From positions 37,445 to 101,444 of the forward strand of contig NZ_FZOQ01000020.1 in NCBI RefSeq assembly GCF_900188175.1: a stretch of 64,000 bases of DNA, read 5' to 3'. The DNA comes from Pontibacter ummariensis (GTDB lineage Bacteria > Bacteroidota > Bacteroidia > Cytophagales > Hymenobacteraceae). The notes under the pieces are model-generated. The model did no database searches. It saw only the letters and a program-made list of their open reading frames with translations, and was not told the origin of the DNA. The position numbers and the translations under genes were made by a program. Of the stretch, positions 1-7,616 are shown piece after piece. Each line of letters starts with the position of its first letter. The stretch's first letter is position 1.

Positions 1-465
1 TGCATGATAAACATGAGACATCCCAAAGACCCTGCTTCAGATGAGCCGATAGGATTTAAAGATGGCTTAATTCAAACAGAAATACACCATATTTTTCCTA
101 CAAAATGGGTGAAAAAGGGTTTAGTTGATTTTGAGGATGAGAAAATTAATATTAATGTTGCTTTGAACACTATGTTCCTGTCTAAGCAAACTAATGGAGA
201 TTGGTTAAATTTTGATCCAAAAACTCAAGTGGAGCAAGCTAGAAAAGCTAGTAGTAATGAAATGATGTACGCTAATTTTGAAACTCAATTCATTAGTCAA
301 TCTGCTATCGAAATTTTAAGTAAAAGCACTAAGAAAATGTCTGATTATGAAAGCTTTCTAAATGCTCGATTTAAGTCATTTGCTGATGAGTTGAGTCAGT
401 ATAACTTTAAAAAGGTAGAAAATGAGGAAGAAGGCTTTCAAGAATTAGATGAGTCTGAAGAATAA
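1..465 (+). CDS. HNH-nuclease C-terminal fragment (GmrSD/DUF262-like), 5' end outside window
   Basis: The frame is open to the left edge, so this is the 3' part of a longer gene; the ATG at position 4 is probably internal. About 16-24 residues after the first visible Met sit paired polar residues and EIHHIFPTKW, which resembles the HNH-type motif of DUF1524/DUF262 proteins such as the type IV restriction enzyme GmrSD. Those proteins cleave DNA, often modified phage DNA. The stretch is clearly more AT-rich than the genes to its right, with many AAA/AAT/TTA codons, which suggests transfer. It is followed by a strong terminator and then tRNA-Leu, a common integration target. The N-terminal ATPase/DUF262 part cannot be seen, so the family call is an inference from the HNH motif and could also be another HNH nuclease. 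Confidence 0.5.
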   Translation, partial: CMINMRHPKDPASDEPIGFKDGLIQTEIHHIFPTKWVKKGLVDFEDEKININVALNTMFLSKQTNGDWLNFDPKTQVEQARKASSNEMMYANFETQFISQSAIEILSKSTKKMSDYESFLNARFKSFADELSQYNFKKVENEEEGFQELDESEE

Positions 466-480
466 TTCTCATAGTAATGA

Positions 481-516
481 AAACCCAGTAGTTATTTCTG
501 TTTACTACTGGGTTTT
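481..516 (+). terminator. Intrinsic terminator after the HNH gene
   Basis: The 11-bp arms AAACCCAGTAG and CTACTGGGTTT flank a 13-nt loop and run into a T-rich tract. It lies 15 bp after the stop codon of the left-edge gene. Confidence 0.85.
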
Positions 517-597
517 TATATTTAAAGCTAACTATTTCAAACACAAGCTTAAGCTTTAGGACATGCATTCCGTCCCCTGTAACGTCCCCCGAAAATA

Positions 598-634
598 AAA
601 AAAGCCTGTAAGTTATTAGCTTACAGGCTTTTAT
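598..634. terminator. Terminator between tRNA-Leu(CAA) and the HNH gene
   Basis: Perfect 12-bp arms AAAGCCTGTAAG / CTTACAGGCTTT with A-run and T-run flanks can terminate in both directions. The main client is probably the minus-strand tRNA-Leu transcript, which ends 13 bp to the right. Confidence 0.8.
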
Positions 635-646
635 ATTTAATCAATG

Positions 647-730
647 TACCTTGGGCCGGAGTCGAACCGGCACGAGTGTTACCTCATTGGTGTTTGAGAC
701 CAACGCGTCTACCAATTCCGCCACCAAGGC
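647..730 (-). tRNA. tRNA-Leu (anticodon CAA)
   Basis: The minus strand folds as a class II tRNA. The acceptor stem is GCCTTGG with CCAAGGT, the anticodon stem is TTGGT/ACCAA around loop CTCAAAC (anticodon CAA), there is a long variable arm, and the T-arm carries GGTTCGACTCC. The discriminator base is A and the CCA is not fully encoded (ACA follows). It reads UUG leucine codons. The 3' end faces the AT-rich HNH gene. Confidence 0.95.
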
Positions 731-741
731 TTGTTCCCCTT

Positions 742-1278
742 TCAGGAACGCGATGCAAACTTAGATAATGTTTCCTGAATTCGCAACAGGTATTTTTTCT
801 TCAGGTAATAGGTTTTTACCTCCCGCAGGGCCTCTTCTTTCGTAACTCCATGAAGCTCAGGGTATCGCTGTAGCACAGGTAAAATATCATTGTCGAGTTG
901 GGCTACTAAACCGCTGGTTTTTTCTCCTACCTCGTGCAGTTTATCTGCGTCAAAGTCAAACTCCAGCTCCATCAGCACCTCGTTCAGCTCCATCATGTCC
1001 ATCAAAAACTCCGAAGGCAACTCGTTCTTGCCGCCTTCTTCCAGCAGGCCATGCTCCTTCAGAATGTACTGCATGCGCTGGTCCGGGTCGGAGAGGGTAC
1101 GGTAGGCATTCGTGTTCTGCGTAGACAGCTGCAGGATCTCCTGCTGCTTTTCCTGCGACTCATTGGCGTGGAAGTCCGGGTGGTACTCCCGGCTCAGCTT
1201 GTAATAGGTATTCTTCAGGGCCTTCTCGTCCAGCAGAAAGCTTTCCGGTATGTTATAGAATTCGAAGTAATTGCTCAT
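742..1278 (-). CDS. hscB: Fe-S cluster co-chaperone HscB
   Basis: A 178-residue J-domain protein of the usual HscB length. The N-terminal J domain carries the HPD triad at residues 33-35, needed to stimulate the ATPase of a partner Hsp70. The C-terminal helical region (about 90-175) with many acidic and Leu residues is the part that in HscB binds the scaffold IscU. It would act in the cytoplasm in Fe-S cluster transfer. No hscA, iscU or fdx is adjacent, so it stands alone here. Its stop lies only 11 bp before the start of tRNA-Leu(CAA), whose promoter it contains. The HscB call rather than a generic DnaJ is based on overall organisation and length. Confidence 0.85.
   Translation of the reverse strand: MSNYFEFYNIPESFLLDEKALKNTYYKLSREYHPDFHANESQEKQQEILQLSTQNTNAYRTLSDPDQRMQYILKEHGLLEEGGKNELPSEFLMDMMELNEVLMELEFDFDADKLHEVGEKTSGLVAQLDNDILPVLQRYPELHGVTKEEALREVKTYYLKKKYLLRIQETLSKFASRS
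756..786 (-). promoter_or_regulatory. Promoter of tRNA-Leu(CAA), inside the 3' end of hscB
   Basis: On the minus strand TTG (784-786), a 20-bp gap, and TAAGTTTG (756-763) match the Bacteroidota consensus TTTG-N19-TAnnTTTG. The tRNA begins 25 bp downstream. The element overlaps the last codons of hscB, so the tRNA can be transcribed independently of it. Confidence 0.6.
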
Positions 1279-1768
1279 AGTTTCTGGTGTTTCGTGGTCA
1301 TCACAAGCAGCTGTATCAGCTACTCATGTTCTACAAAGGTACAGTATCTGGGGCTGTTATGTTAATAATTACGTTCACTTGCTTCATTTCTGAGGCAGAT
1401 CGACAAAACTACTGCCAAGTAGGGTACAGGAGCCTGTGCCTTCTTGCCTTCGAAGCGGTGACTAACTCAAGCCTACCCGAACAAAGCAGCTGATAAGGGA
1501 AGCGATGCTTTCTGTGGCTTATTGTCTGACTCCCGAAAGGTGCAAATGGAGCCAGGCAATAGAGGATAGAGGATAACTGGGGGGAGTAATATAGACACTA
1601 CATGCCCCAAATGTTTCTGTTAAGCCGAAGCAGAAGGGGGAATGGTGATGGAGATCCTCTTTAAATAGTTTAAGGATAAATAAAATAAATAAATATATAA
1701 AACTTAATATATTTGAATTTAGTATAAGTCACGCTGCCGTACCTTTTGTTTTATTTAACCCTATAAGC
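1279..1768. other. Intergenic region between hscB and a small lipoprotein gene
   Basis: About 490 bp with no convincing gene; the one 68-codon frame here has no recognisable features. The right part (1680-1720) is very AT-rich and contains TATATTTG at 1708-1715, a match to the TAnnTTTG -7 element, about 54 bp before the small lipoprotein ATG. I see no good -33 element, so the promoter is tentative. Confidence 0.4.
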
Positions 1769-1939
1769 ATGAAAAGATCACCCTTCCTTACCTTGCTGGT
1801 TGTGTTCCTGTTAGGCATGTGCCTGCAGAGTTGCCAGGGCTACAGAGCAGCCCGGAAGGCAGAAGACTGCCCGGTATACAGCTTCGTCAAACATAAAAAG
1901 CAGAAGCCTGGTCGGTTTTTTACAAAACTTTTTAAGTAA
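1769..1939 (+). CDS. Small lipoprotein, 56 residues
   Basis: A short ORF starting MKRSPFLTLLVVFLLG, with a basic N-terminus, a hydrophobic core and a lipobox-like LQSC ending at Cys22. This implies export by Sec and lipid attachment, leaving a mature peptide of about 35 residues rich in Lys/Arg (ending FFTKLFK). One further Cys (34) is present. I do not recognise the family. Bacteroidota genomes carry many such tiny lipoproteins of unknown role. It is preceded by an AT-rich promoter-like region and stands alone, convergent to the ankyrin gene. The signal peptide pattern is the main evidence that it is real. Confidence 0.55.
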   Translation: MKRSPFLTLLVVFLLGMCLQSCQGYRAARKAEDCPVYSFVKHKKQKPGRFFTKLFK

Positions 1940-2063
1940 GACCGCCTATCGGTTTCGGGTGTTTTGTTATAAAGCAACTATTAGACAGATAGTTAGGCGT
2001 TTCCTTGTTATTGGTTTTTCGATCCAACACTACCGGGTACTTGTGCGTGGATTAATATTGAGT

Positions 2064-2122
2064 AAATAAAGCCGTAGAGGAGCAATTGTACACTTCGTAC
2101 TGCGCCCTCTACGGCTTTATTT
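2064..2122. terminator. Bidirectional terminator
   Basis: A 17-bp perfect inverted repeat (AAATAAAGCCGTAGAGG and its complement) with a 25-nt loop. It lies between the small lipoprotein gene (plus) and the end of the ankyrin gene (minus), with A/T runs at both bases. Confidence 0.75.
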
Positions 2123-2143
2123 ATTTGCTTACTGGAGTCCTGC

Positions 2144-2662
2144 TTACTGCAGCAGTGTAATCCCCTCCTGGTTCTGCTGTCCCTTTGCCAGGTCAAGGGC
2201 AGTAAGGCCTCTTTGGTCTCTCAGTGATTTGTCTGCGCCCTTGTTTAGCAAGACTTTGATTACCTCATTACGGCCAAACATGGAGGCGAGCATCAGGGCA
2301 GTACCGCCGTTCGCGTTTACGGCATTTACGTTCGCTCCTTTGCTGAGCAGTAATTCGGCCAGAGCAGGATAGCCTTTAAACGCTGTTCCCATCAGCGCGG
2401 TGTTACCCGTCACATCCTGGTGATTTACATCGGCACCAGCTTCAATCAAAAATTTGGCCGCTTCCACATGGCCATTATAGGTAGCGATAATCAGCGGGGT
2501 AAATCCTTTCTGATCCTGCGCATTCACGTCTGCTTTGTTTTGCAACAGTTGCTTGATAGTTGCCACATCGCCAGTTCGGGCTGCTGCTGTTAGATCAGGA
2601 GCCTGGGCGAAGAGGACTGCCGGTATTAAAAGGAAAAGAAGGTTGAAGAAAATTGATTTCAT
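2144..2662 (-). CDS. Exported ankyrin-repeat protein
   Basis: 172 residues. An N-terminal signal peptide (hydrophobic stretch ending VLFAQA near residue 21) is followed by four to five ankyrin repeats with the typical G-TPLI-AA--GH-E and GADVN patterns (for example GFTPLIIATYNGH and GNTALMGTAFKGY). Ankyrin repeats mediate protein-protein contacts and have no catalytic role. It lies 25 bp downstream of hemA on the same strand, in a block that starts with an exported catalase. In Pseudomonas aeruginosa an exported ankyrin protein, AnkB, is encoded with the catalase KatB and supports its activity; a similar helper role here is inference from the neighbourhood. Confidence 0.85.
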   Translation of the reverse strand: MKSIFFNLLFLLIPAVLFAQAPDLTAAARTGDVATIKQLLQNKADVNAQDQKGFTPLIIATYNGHVEAAKFLIEAGADVNHQDVTGNTALMGTAFKGYPALAELLLSKGANVNAVNANGGTALMLASMFGRNEVIKVLLNKGADKSLRDQRGLTALDLAKGQQNQEGITLLQ

Positions 2663-2687
2663 GGGTAGAATATGTAAAGAGTAAAAT

Positions 2688-3926
2688 TTAAGCTATTTGA
2701 AAAAGTTGGTTAAGTGAGTCCATGAGTACCTGGCGTGGGGCTCCTTCTGTTGTCCGGAGTGTGCCGGCAGGGCGGCGGATCAGGCGGTCCAGGGTAGCTT
2801 TGGCCAGTTTCTTTACTGTGTCGCCATCCTGCAGGTTCGTGTGTTTCTGTAGTTCGCTTTCCAGCACAGCCGCGAAAAAGGATTTTAGATTCCCAATGGT
2901 TTTGGCTACAGGCAAATCTTCGAGCCAGTTGGTGAAGCCCTTGGTTTCCTCCTCCACAATGCACTGCACATCCGTAATGGATTCTTCGCGGGCTTTTTTA
3001 ACAGCCTCTGTTTTGCTGCTGATGTGATCTATGTTGACCAGTGTGGTGTATGGTAAAGCACCGGTATCAGGGCTTATGCTTAATGGTACAGAAAGGTCTA
3101 GCAATACCCGCCTGTTTTCCTGCATCGGCACACCTAGTTGTTCGGCTGTCAGTTGAGCTCCGGCGCTTACGCAGGAGACGATGATATCATACGTATGAAT
3201 AGTGGCTAAATAGTCAGCAAAGGGGATAGCCTGTAAGCCTAACTTACTGGCTAAAGCTTGTGCCTTTTCATCAGTACGGTTGGTGAGTGTTATATCCTTA
3301 AAGCCGAAAGAGGTAGCATATTTGGCTATGTCCGTGCCCATTTGTCCGGTGCCAATTATCAACATGCGTTTGTGCACAAACTCTTTTCGTGGAACAAAAT
3401 CGCTGATCCGTTCTAAGGCAGCATACCCTACAGAAGAGGCACCGGAGCGGAAGCTTGTTTCGTTATGCACGCGCTTGTGTGTGCGGAACAGCGTTTGAAG
3501 CGCCTGGTGTAAGAGCGTTCCACCCAGTTCCAGGTCTTTTGTACGTTGGTAACTTTCTTTAAACTGGCCAATGATCTGCCTGTCGCCCATGACCTGCGAC
3601 CGGAGGCCCAGCCCTACTTCCAGCAGGTAACGCAGCGTGGCTTCAGTTTGAGTGTAGGATACAAACAAGGCAGTGTAAGTCGCTTTGTTTGCTATGTTCC
3701 TGAACTGTAGCAGTGCATCCTGAATAACAGTAGTAGGCGTGCCAGCCGACTCATAGTATACTTCAGTTCTGTTGCAGGTCGTAACCAGCATCACTCCGTC
3801 CACCAAACCCTCCTGCTTTAAAGAAACCATAAATGCAGCGGCCTCCTCTTTGCTTAATTGCAGGGCCTGGCGCCACTCTAATGCTGCCGTCTGGTGCGAA
3901 AGCGAAACTGCCTGGAGAACATTCAT
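2688..3926 (-). CDS. hemA: Glutamyl-tRNA reductase
   Basis: 412 residues, normal family length. It catalyses the NADPH-dependent reduction of Glu-tRNA to glutamate-1-semialdehyde, the first committed step of C5-pathway heme synthesis. The signature TTCNRTEVY at residues 49-57 holds the catalytic Cys51. A Rossmann nucleotide-binding motif (IIGTGQMG) follows near residue 190, and the C-terminal part is the helical dimerisation domain. It lies between the catalase and ankyrin genes on the same strand, so heme supply is placed next to a heme enzyme. The 188-bp space upstream holds two inverted repeats (see separate entry). No hemL/hemB/hemC is in the window. Confidence 0.95.
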   Translation of the reverse strand: MNVLQAVSLSHQTAALEWRQALQLSKEEAAAFMVSLKQEGLVDGVMLVTTCNRTEVYYESAGTPTTVIQDALLQFRNIANKATYTALFVSYTQTEATLRYLLEVGLGLRSQVMGDRQIIGQFKESYQRTKDLELGGTLLHQALQTLFRTHKRVHNETSFRSGASSVGYAALERISDFVPRKEFVHKRMLIIGTGQMGTDIAKYATSFGFKDITLTNRTDEKAQALASKLGLQAIPFADYLATIHTYDIIVSCVSAGAQLTAEQLGVPMQENRRVLLDLSVPLSISPDTGALPYTTLVNIDHISSKTEAVKKAREESITDVQCIVEEETKGFTNWLEDLPVAKTIGNLKSFFAAVLESELQKHTNLQDGDTVKKLAKATLDRLIRRPAGTLRTTEGAPRQVLMDSLNQLFQIA

Positions 3927-3979
3927 TTGCTGTTAGAATTGGTTAGGATAGTACTGGTTTGATAGAAGTGCCTTACTGT

Positions 3980-4061
3980 AAGACCTGTGGTCTTTGTTTG
4001 TACACCGCAACCTGCTCTCCTCATGGAGCGCATTGGTTTGACTTCTTCTAGGGAGAGCAGG
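3980..4061 (-). promoter_or_regulatory. Inverted repeats in the katA-hemA spacer
   Basis: Two stem-forming elements lie between the catalase stop and the hemA start: AAGACC-TGT-GGTCTT at 3980-3994, and CCTGCTCTCC (4011-4020) paired with GGAGAGCAGG (4052-4061) across a 31-nt loop. Neither is followed by a clear T-run on the minus strand, so they could be a weak terminator, an attenuator or a hemA leader structure. Confidence 0.35.
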
Positions 4062-4114
4062 GGAGGGTGTGTTTTTTAAAGGTGAGCAAGGTGACTTGTC
4101 CTGCTTACCCCAGG

Positions 4115-5641
4115 TTATTTAGCCGATGCCAGCGTTGTAATGTCTGCCTTGTTCAGCTTCAGGGCTTTGATCAGGCGGTTGCCATAGTCCGCATCTGCCT
4201 GGTAGAAATAGCTTACCATTTTATTCACTACTTCTTTGTTTTTTACCTGGCCTAAGTCACCAGCCAGGTTGCTGATCAGGTGCTCTTTCTCAACTTTTGA
4301 TAGGGAGCGGTACAAGTCACCGGCTTGCTTAAAGTTGTTTTGCTTGCTGATCACCCGTTGCATGGTCTCCTCGCTGATTTTGCGGGTTGAGTAGTTGTAT
4401 TGGTTGTCATCCACGAAGGTAGACTGTGTGGCACTTGGCTGGTAGTTCACATCTGACTTAGCCGCCCGGTTGCTCATGGTCCCGTTCTGGTTAAAGTTGT
4501 TTACATCAACCAAAGGGGCGTTCACGGCTATGCGCTGGAAGTTGCCACCCAGGCGGTAACGCTGGGTATCCATATAAGAGAAAACGCGGCCTTGCAGCAA
4601 CTTATCTTCAGATGGCTCGATGCCTGGTACCAGTGTAGCCGGGGCAAAAGCAGCCTGCTCTACTGTTTCGAAGAAGTTATCCGGTACCCGGTTTAAGGTC
4701 ATTTTGCCAATGGCCATGCTTGGGGCAACTTCCTCTGGCCAGATCTTGGTTGGGTCCAGTGGGTTAAAGTCGAATTTATCCAGATCCTCTGGCTTCAGCA
4801 TTTGCACCGATAACTCCCAGGACGGATAGTTGCCTTTCTCAATCTGCTCGTACAGGTCCTGCGTCGCGTGTGAGTGGTTCTTCGCCTGCATCTGGGCTGC
4901 TTCTTCCGCCGTGAAGTTCTTTACGCCCTGCTGCGATGTCCACTTATACTTGACATAGGTTACTTCCCCTTTCGCATTTACCCACTTAAAGGCATGTACC
5001 CCAAATCCATCCAGCTGCCTTACGTTAGCTGGTGTACCTAAGTCCTGATACAGGTAGGTAAACATGTTGGTAGCTTCTGGTACGTTGGCAAAGAAATCGA
5101 ACACGCGGTTCGGGTCCTGTCTGTTGTAGATAGGAGATGGCTTAAAGGCGTGTACCATGTCCGGAAATTTAATCGCATCGCGGATAAAGAACACTGGCAG
5201 GTTATTACCCACTAAGTCATAGTTCCCCTGGTCGGTGTAAAACTTAACGGCAAAGCCACGCGGGTCGCGCAGTGTTTCAGGGGAGCCCTGCTCGTGCACT
5301 ACCGTGGAGATACGAACAAATACAGGCGTCTTTTTCCCTTTCTCTTTGAATAAAGACGCTTTGGTGTACTGGGAGTAGTCGCCGTAGCTCACAAATTCGC
5401 CGTGGGCACCCACCCCACGGGCATGCACTACGCGCTCCGGAATGCGCTCCCGGTCAAAAGTGGCTAGTTTTTCAATCAGATGGACATCCTCGAGCAAAAC
5501 AGGGCCGCTTTCTCCGGCTGTTTTAGAGCTTTGATTGTTACCTACAGGTGCACCTGTGTTCGTGGTCAGCGGCTTTTGTTGTGCAAACGTCAGCTGGCTA
5601 CACGCAAAGATGCTTAATAGGAGTAGAGTTTTTCTTAGCAT
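4115..5641 (-). CDS. Exported monofunctional heme catalase
   Basis: 508 residues. It decomposes H2O2 to water and oxygen. The catalytic His lies in RVVHARGVGAHG (His73), the catalytic Asn region in RDAIKFPDMVHA, and the heme-iron Tyr region in RVFSYMDTQRYRLG near residues 355-370. Length and motifs fit the small-subunit catalases (KatA type). Unlike most of these, it begins with a clear signal peptide (MLRKTLLLLSIFACSQLTFAQ), so the mature enzyme is predicted in the periplasm. It heads a same-strand block with hemA and an exported ankyrin protein. The upstream region has a CACTTTTG box, one mismatch from the -7 consensus. Confidence 0.93.
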   Translation of the reverse strand: MLRKTLLLLSIFACSQLTFAQQKPLTTNTGAPVGNNQSSKTAGESGPVLLEDVHLIEKLATFDRERIPERVVHARGVGAHGEFVSYGDYSQYTKASLFKEKGKKTPVFVRISTVVHEQGSPETLRDPRGFAVKFYTDQGNYDLVGNNLPVFFIRDAIKFPDMVHAFKPSPIYNRQDPNRVFDFFANVPEATNMFTYLYQDLGTPANVRQLDGFGVHAFKWVNAKGEVTYVKYKWTSQQGVKNFTAEEAAQMQAKNHSHATQDLYEQIEKGNYPSWELSVQMLKPEDLDKFDFNPLDPTKIWPEEVAPSMAIGKMTLNRVPDNFFETVEQAAFAPATLVPGIEPSEDKLLQGRVFSYMDTQRYRLGGNFQRIAVNAPLVDVNNFNQNGTMSNRAAKSDVNYQPSATQSTFVDDNQYNYSTRKISEETMQRVISKQNNFKQAGDLYRSLSKVEKEHLISNLAGDLGQVKNKEVVNKMVSYFYQADADYGNRLIKALKLNKADITTLASAK

Positions 5642-6302
5642 GTGTTTTTATAGATTTATTTAACTGTACAAAAGTGCAGCAACGAGTTTTATAGAACCAA
5701 TCAATAGTTTTGATGTGCTTATAGGGTAGCTCTATTATTAGGTGCAACCTTATGAGTCTAAGCGCTATGGAGAGCCAGTATTGGGCGGGAAAAAATAATA
5801 GAGAAGACTTGATATTGATTAGGGAGAGGCCAAAAGCCCTGGCGGGATGAGGAGTTGAATAATACCAGCCTGGCTTAGCGAAGCCTTGTACTTACTCCTA
5901 TCCCCTCGGAGGAGGGGAATTAAATATTAGAGAAAGTCTAAACCGAGGATAGGATAAAGCCCTTCACTTAAGAACGCAGCGTCTTATTTGCACTCTTTTA
6001 ATGTACTCATGGTATCCCGACCCATGGGAGAGATCTGTCTGGAATTCTGTTTAGATCTTTCACGAAGTTAGAGATGATACAGGGGATAGTGATAACAGTA
6101 AAGAGTTGCTGATTGAAGGAAAGATTTTACCCGGCTTTTCCAAGCGGCGGCGGGAGTGGCAACTAAAGATAAAGTTAGATTACATGCCGCTCCACTGTGG
6201 TATAAACAAGCATACTATATCACGACAAACTGTCTCGTTGGGTCATCTCAAAGGAGTGTTAAGCTTCACCTGATATCATTCGTGATGGGTAGGGGAAGAG
6301 CT
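5642..6302. other. Large intergenic region upstream of the catalase gene
   Basis: About 660 bp with no plausible ORF. It contains short inverted segments (CCTATCCCCTCGG near 5898 and CCGAGGATAGG near 5944). It also holds a stretch at about 6010-6080 with paired AGATCT-like words that resembles degenerate dispersed intergenic repeats of this phylum. The left end should hold the catalase promoter. I see no RNA gene. Confidence 0.35.
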
Positions 6303-6593
6303 TTATACCTCCACCTGTTGCATTGACCAAGCCTGGGGCTTGTCGGCAAACAAAGCTTTTGTGGCTTTCCACACCTTGCCAAAAAGTGCTGAGTGGCGGT
6401 AGCTGTTCAAGTGGGCTTCCGAATCCCAAAGGCTGTAGGTGCTATACACATGAGGCTGGTTCACGTCCTGCAGGAGTTCTACGTGGTTACAGCCTTCAAA
6501 AGCCCTGATCTTGTCTTTCGACTCACGGAATATTTCCAGAAACTCCTCTGTCTTTTCCTCCTGAAAGGTCATCCTGACGATGCGTACAATCAT
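6303..6593 (-). CDS. Antibiotic biosynthesis monooxygenase (ABM)-family protein
   Basis: 96 residues, the usual length of a single ABM/YgiN-type ferredoxin-like domain. The pattern MIVRIVRMTFQ near the start, a central GCNHVELLQD, the SLWDSEAHLNSYR motif and the final W with a hydrophobic strand are typical. Members form dimers and include quinol monooxygenases and heme-degrading enzymes; many have unknown substrates, so no reaction can be assigned. It is a single-gene unit on the minus strand, separated from the SAM hydrolase gene by a repeat-rich spacer. Confidence 0.8.
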   Translation of the reverse strand: MIVRIVRMTFQEEKTEEFLEIFRESKDKIRAFEGCNHVELLQDVNQPHVYSTYSLWDSEAHLNSYRHSALFGKVWKATKALFADKPQAWSMQQVEV

Positions 6594-6598
6594 TGTTT

Positions 6599-6740
6599 TA
6601 ATGTGCTAATGGTGTAATCTGCTAATGTGCTGATTGTTTAATTAAAAGTCGGTGCAATTTACTCAAATGTGAACCAGACCTGTTTACCCGTCTTCAAGTG
6701 AAAATTAACACACCAGCACATTAAAAAAATTAGCACATTA
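6599..6740. repeat. Nested inverted copies of a TAATGTGCT motif
   Basis: Four copies of one motif lie in a 142-bp spacer: TAATGTGCTAAT (6599-6610), TAATGTGCTGAT (6623-6634), and in reverse ACCAGCACATTA (6712-6723) and ATTAGCACATTA (6729-6740). The outer pair is perfectly complementary over 12 bp and the inner pair over at least 9 bp, so the region can form nested stems. Confidence 0.7.
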
Positions 6741-6743
6741 AAG

Positions 6744-7517
6744 TTAACTGCCCGGGTAAAAGCGTACGTCTACCTGCGAGTCGAAACCCAGGCCAAGGAG
6801 TTCCGCCGCATGGCCTTTGTTAATGCCGATGCACAGGAGATTTTGGCTGTTGTAAATGCAGCAGCAGTCGCCGGGGTCTACCTGGTTGTAGTTCTGGTAA
6901 ACACGGCCCATCGTTTCACGGGCAAAATGGATTGTAAAGGTTCTACCATGGGCAATGGTGTCAATGCTGTCGCGGGTTATGTCAGTGATGAGGTTGCCGT
7001 AGCGGTCTACGTGAATCACGTGGCCGGTGATAGAGTGGTCGTTCAGGCGCAACTGCCGGTTCAGGAGTTGCCTGTACTCGGTCGTTCGCTCCCCCAGCAC
7101 GTCTATGTCGCCTCCCTTGGCTAAAAACACAGCGGCAGGGGCGAGGAGGTCTTTGGAGGGGAAAGGCATTTCCGGGTTTTCTGTCTTCAGCTCCACCACA
7201 AGCTCTGGCTGCCCCTCCGTGATGAGCGAGAGCAAACCGTTATCGGCCATTAAAAAATACTGGCCTTTGCATTTTGCTGCATGATATTTGCCATGTTTAC
7301 CATGCGTATCCACACCTACCAGGTGCACGGTACCTTCGGGGAAGTCGTTAAGAACGGCTCCCAGCACGAACTCCGCATGTGCGATGTTGTAGGGCTCGAT
7401 CGCATGAGAAATATCTACAATGGTTGCCTGTGGGTCTTGCGAAAGGATTTTGGCTTTTACAGCGGCCACATAGTGGTCGGTGTAGCCAAAATCAGACATA
7501 AACGTAATTACAGCCAT
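6744..7517 (-). CDS. SAM hydrolase / SAM hydroxide adenosyltransferase (DUF62 family)
   Basis: 257 residues, typical for the DUF62/duf-62 family related to fluorinase and chlorinase. These enzymes use water or hydroxide to split S-adenosylmethionine into adenosine and methionine. The N-terminal MSDFGYTDHYV, then VDISHAIEPYNIAHAEFVL, and HLVGVDTHG are family signatures; the C-terminal beta-barrel part carries YGNLITDI. The halogenase-specific insertion is not evident, so hydrolysis is the likely reaction. It is divergent from phoH, with a perfect palindrome between the two. Confidence 0.88.
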   Translation of the reverse strand: MAVITFMSDFGYTDHYVAAVKAKILSQDPQATIVDISHAIEPYNIAHAEFVLGAVLNDFPEGTVHLVGVDTHGKHGKYHAAKCKGQYFLMADNGLLSLITEGQPELVVELKTENPEMPFPSKDLLAPAAVFLAKGGDIDVLGERTTEYRQLLNRQLRLNDHSITGHVIHVDRYGNLITDITRDSIDTIAHGRTFTIHFARETMGRVYQNYNQVDPGDCCCIYNSQNLLCIGINKGHAAELLGLGFDSQVDVRFYPGS

Positions 7518-7562
7518 ATAACGAACTATAATTTGTGTGGATTTGTAATTAGTTATATTGAT

Positions 7563-7583
7563 TTTTCCTTAAATTAAGGAAAA
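7563..7583. promoter_or_regulatory. Perfect 21-bp palindrome in a divergent promoter region
   Basis: TTTTCCTTAA-A-TTAAGGAAAA is a perfect inverted repeat with one central base. It lies 46 bp from the SAM hydrolase start and 34 bp from the phoH start, the position of an operator for a dimeric regulator. No regulator gene is next to it. Confidence 0.5.
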
Positions 7584-7616
7584 TATTACTTAAGAACTAT
7601 ATACGAGGATAAACAT

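Noticed and set aside
934..1365. 143-codon plus-strand ORF antisense to hscB
   Set aside because: It lies opposite a clear HscB gene, has no recognisable domain and a composition expected from reverse-complement shadow reading.
1287..1493. 68-codon ORF upstream of the small lipoprotein gene
   Set aside because: No domain or convincing ribosome site, and no recognisable features.
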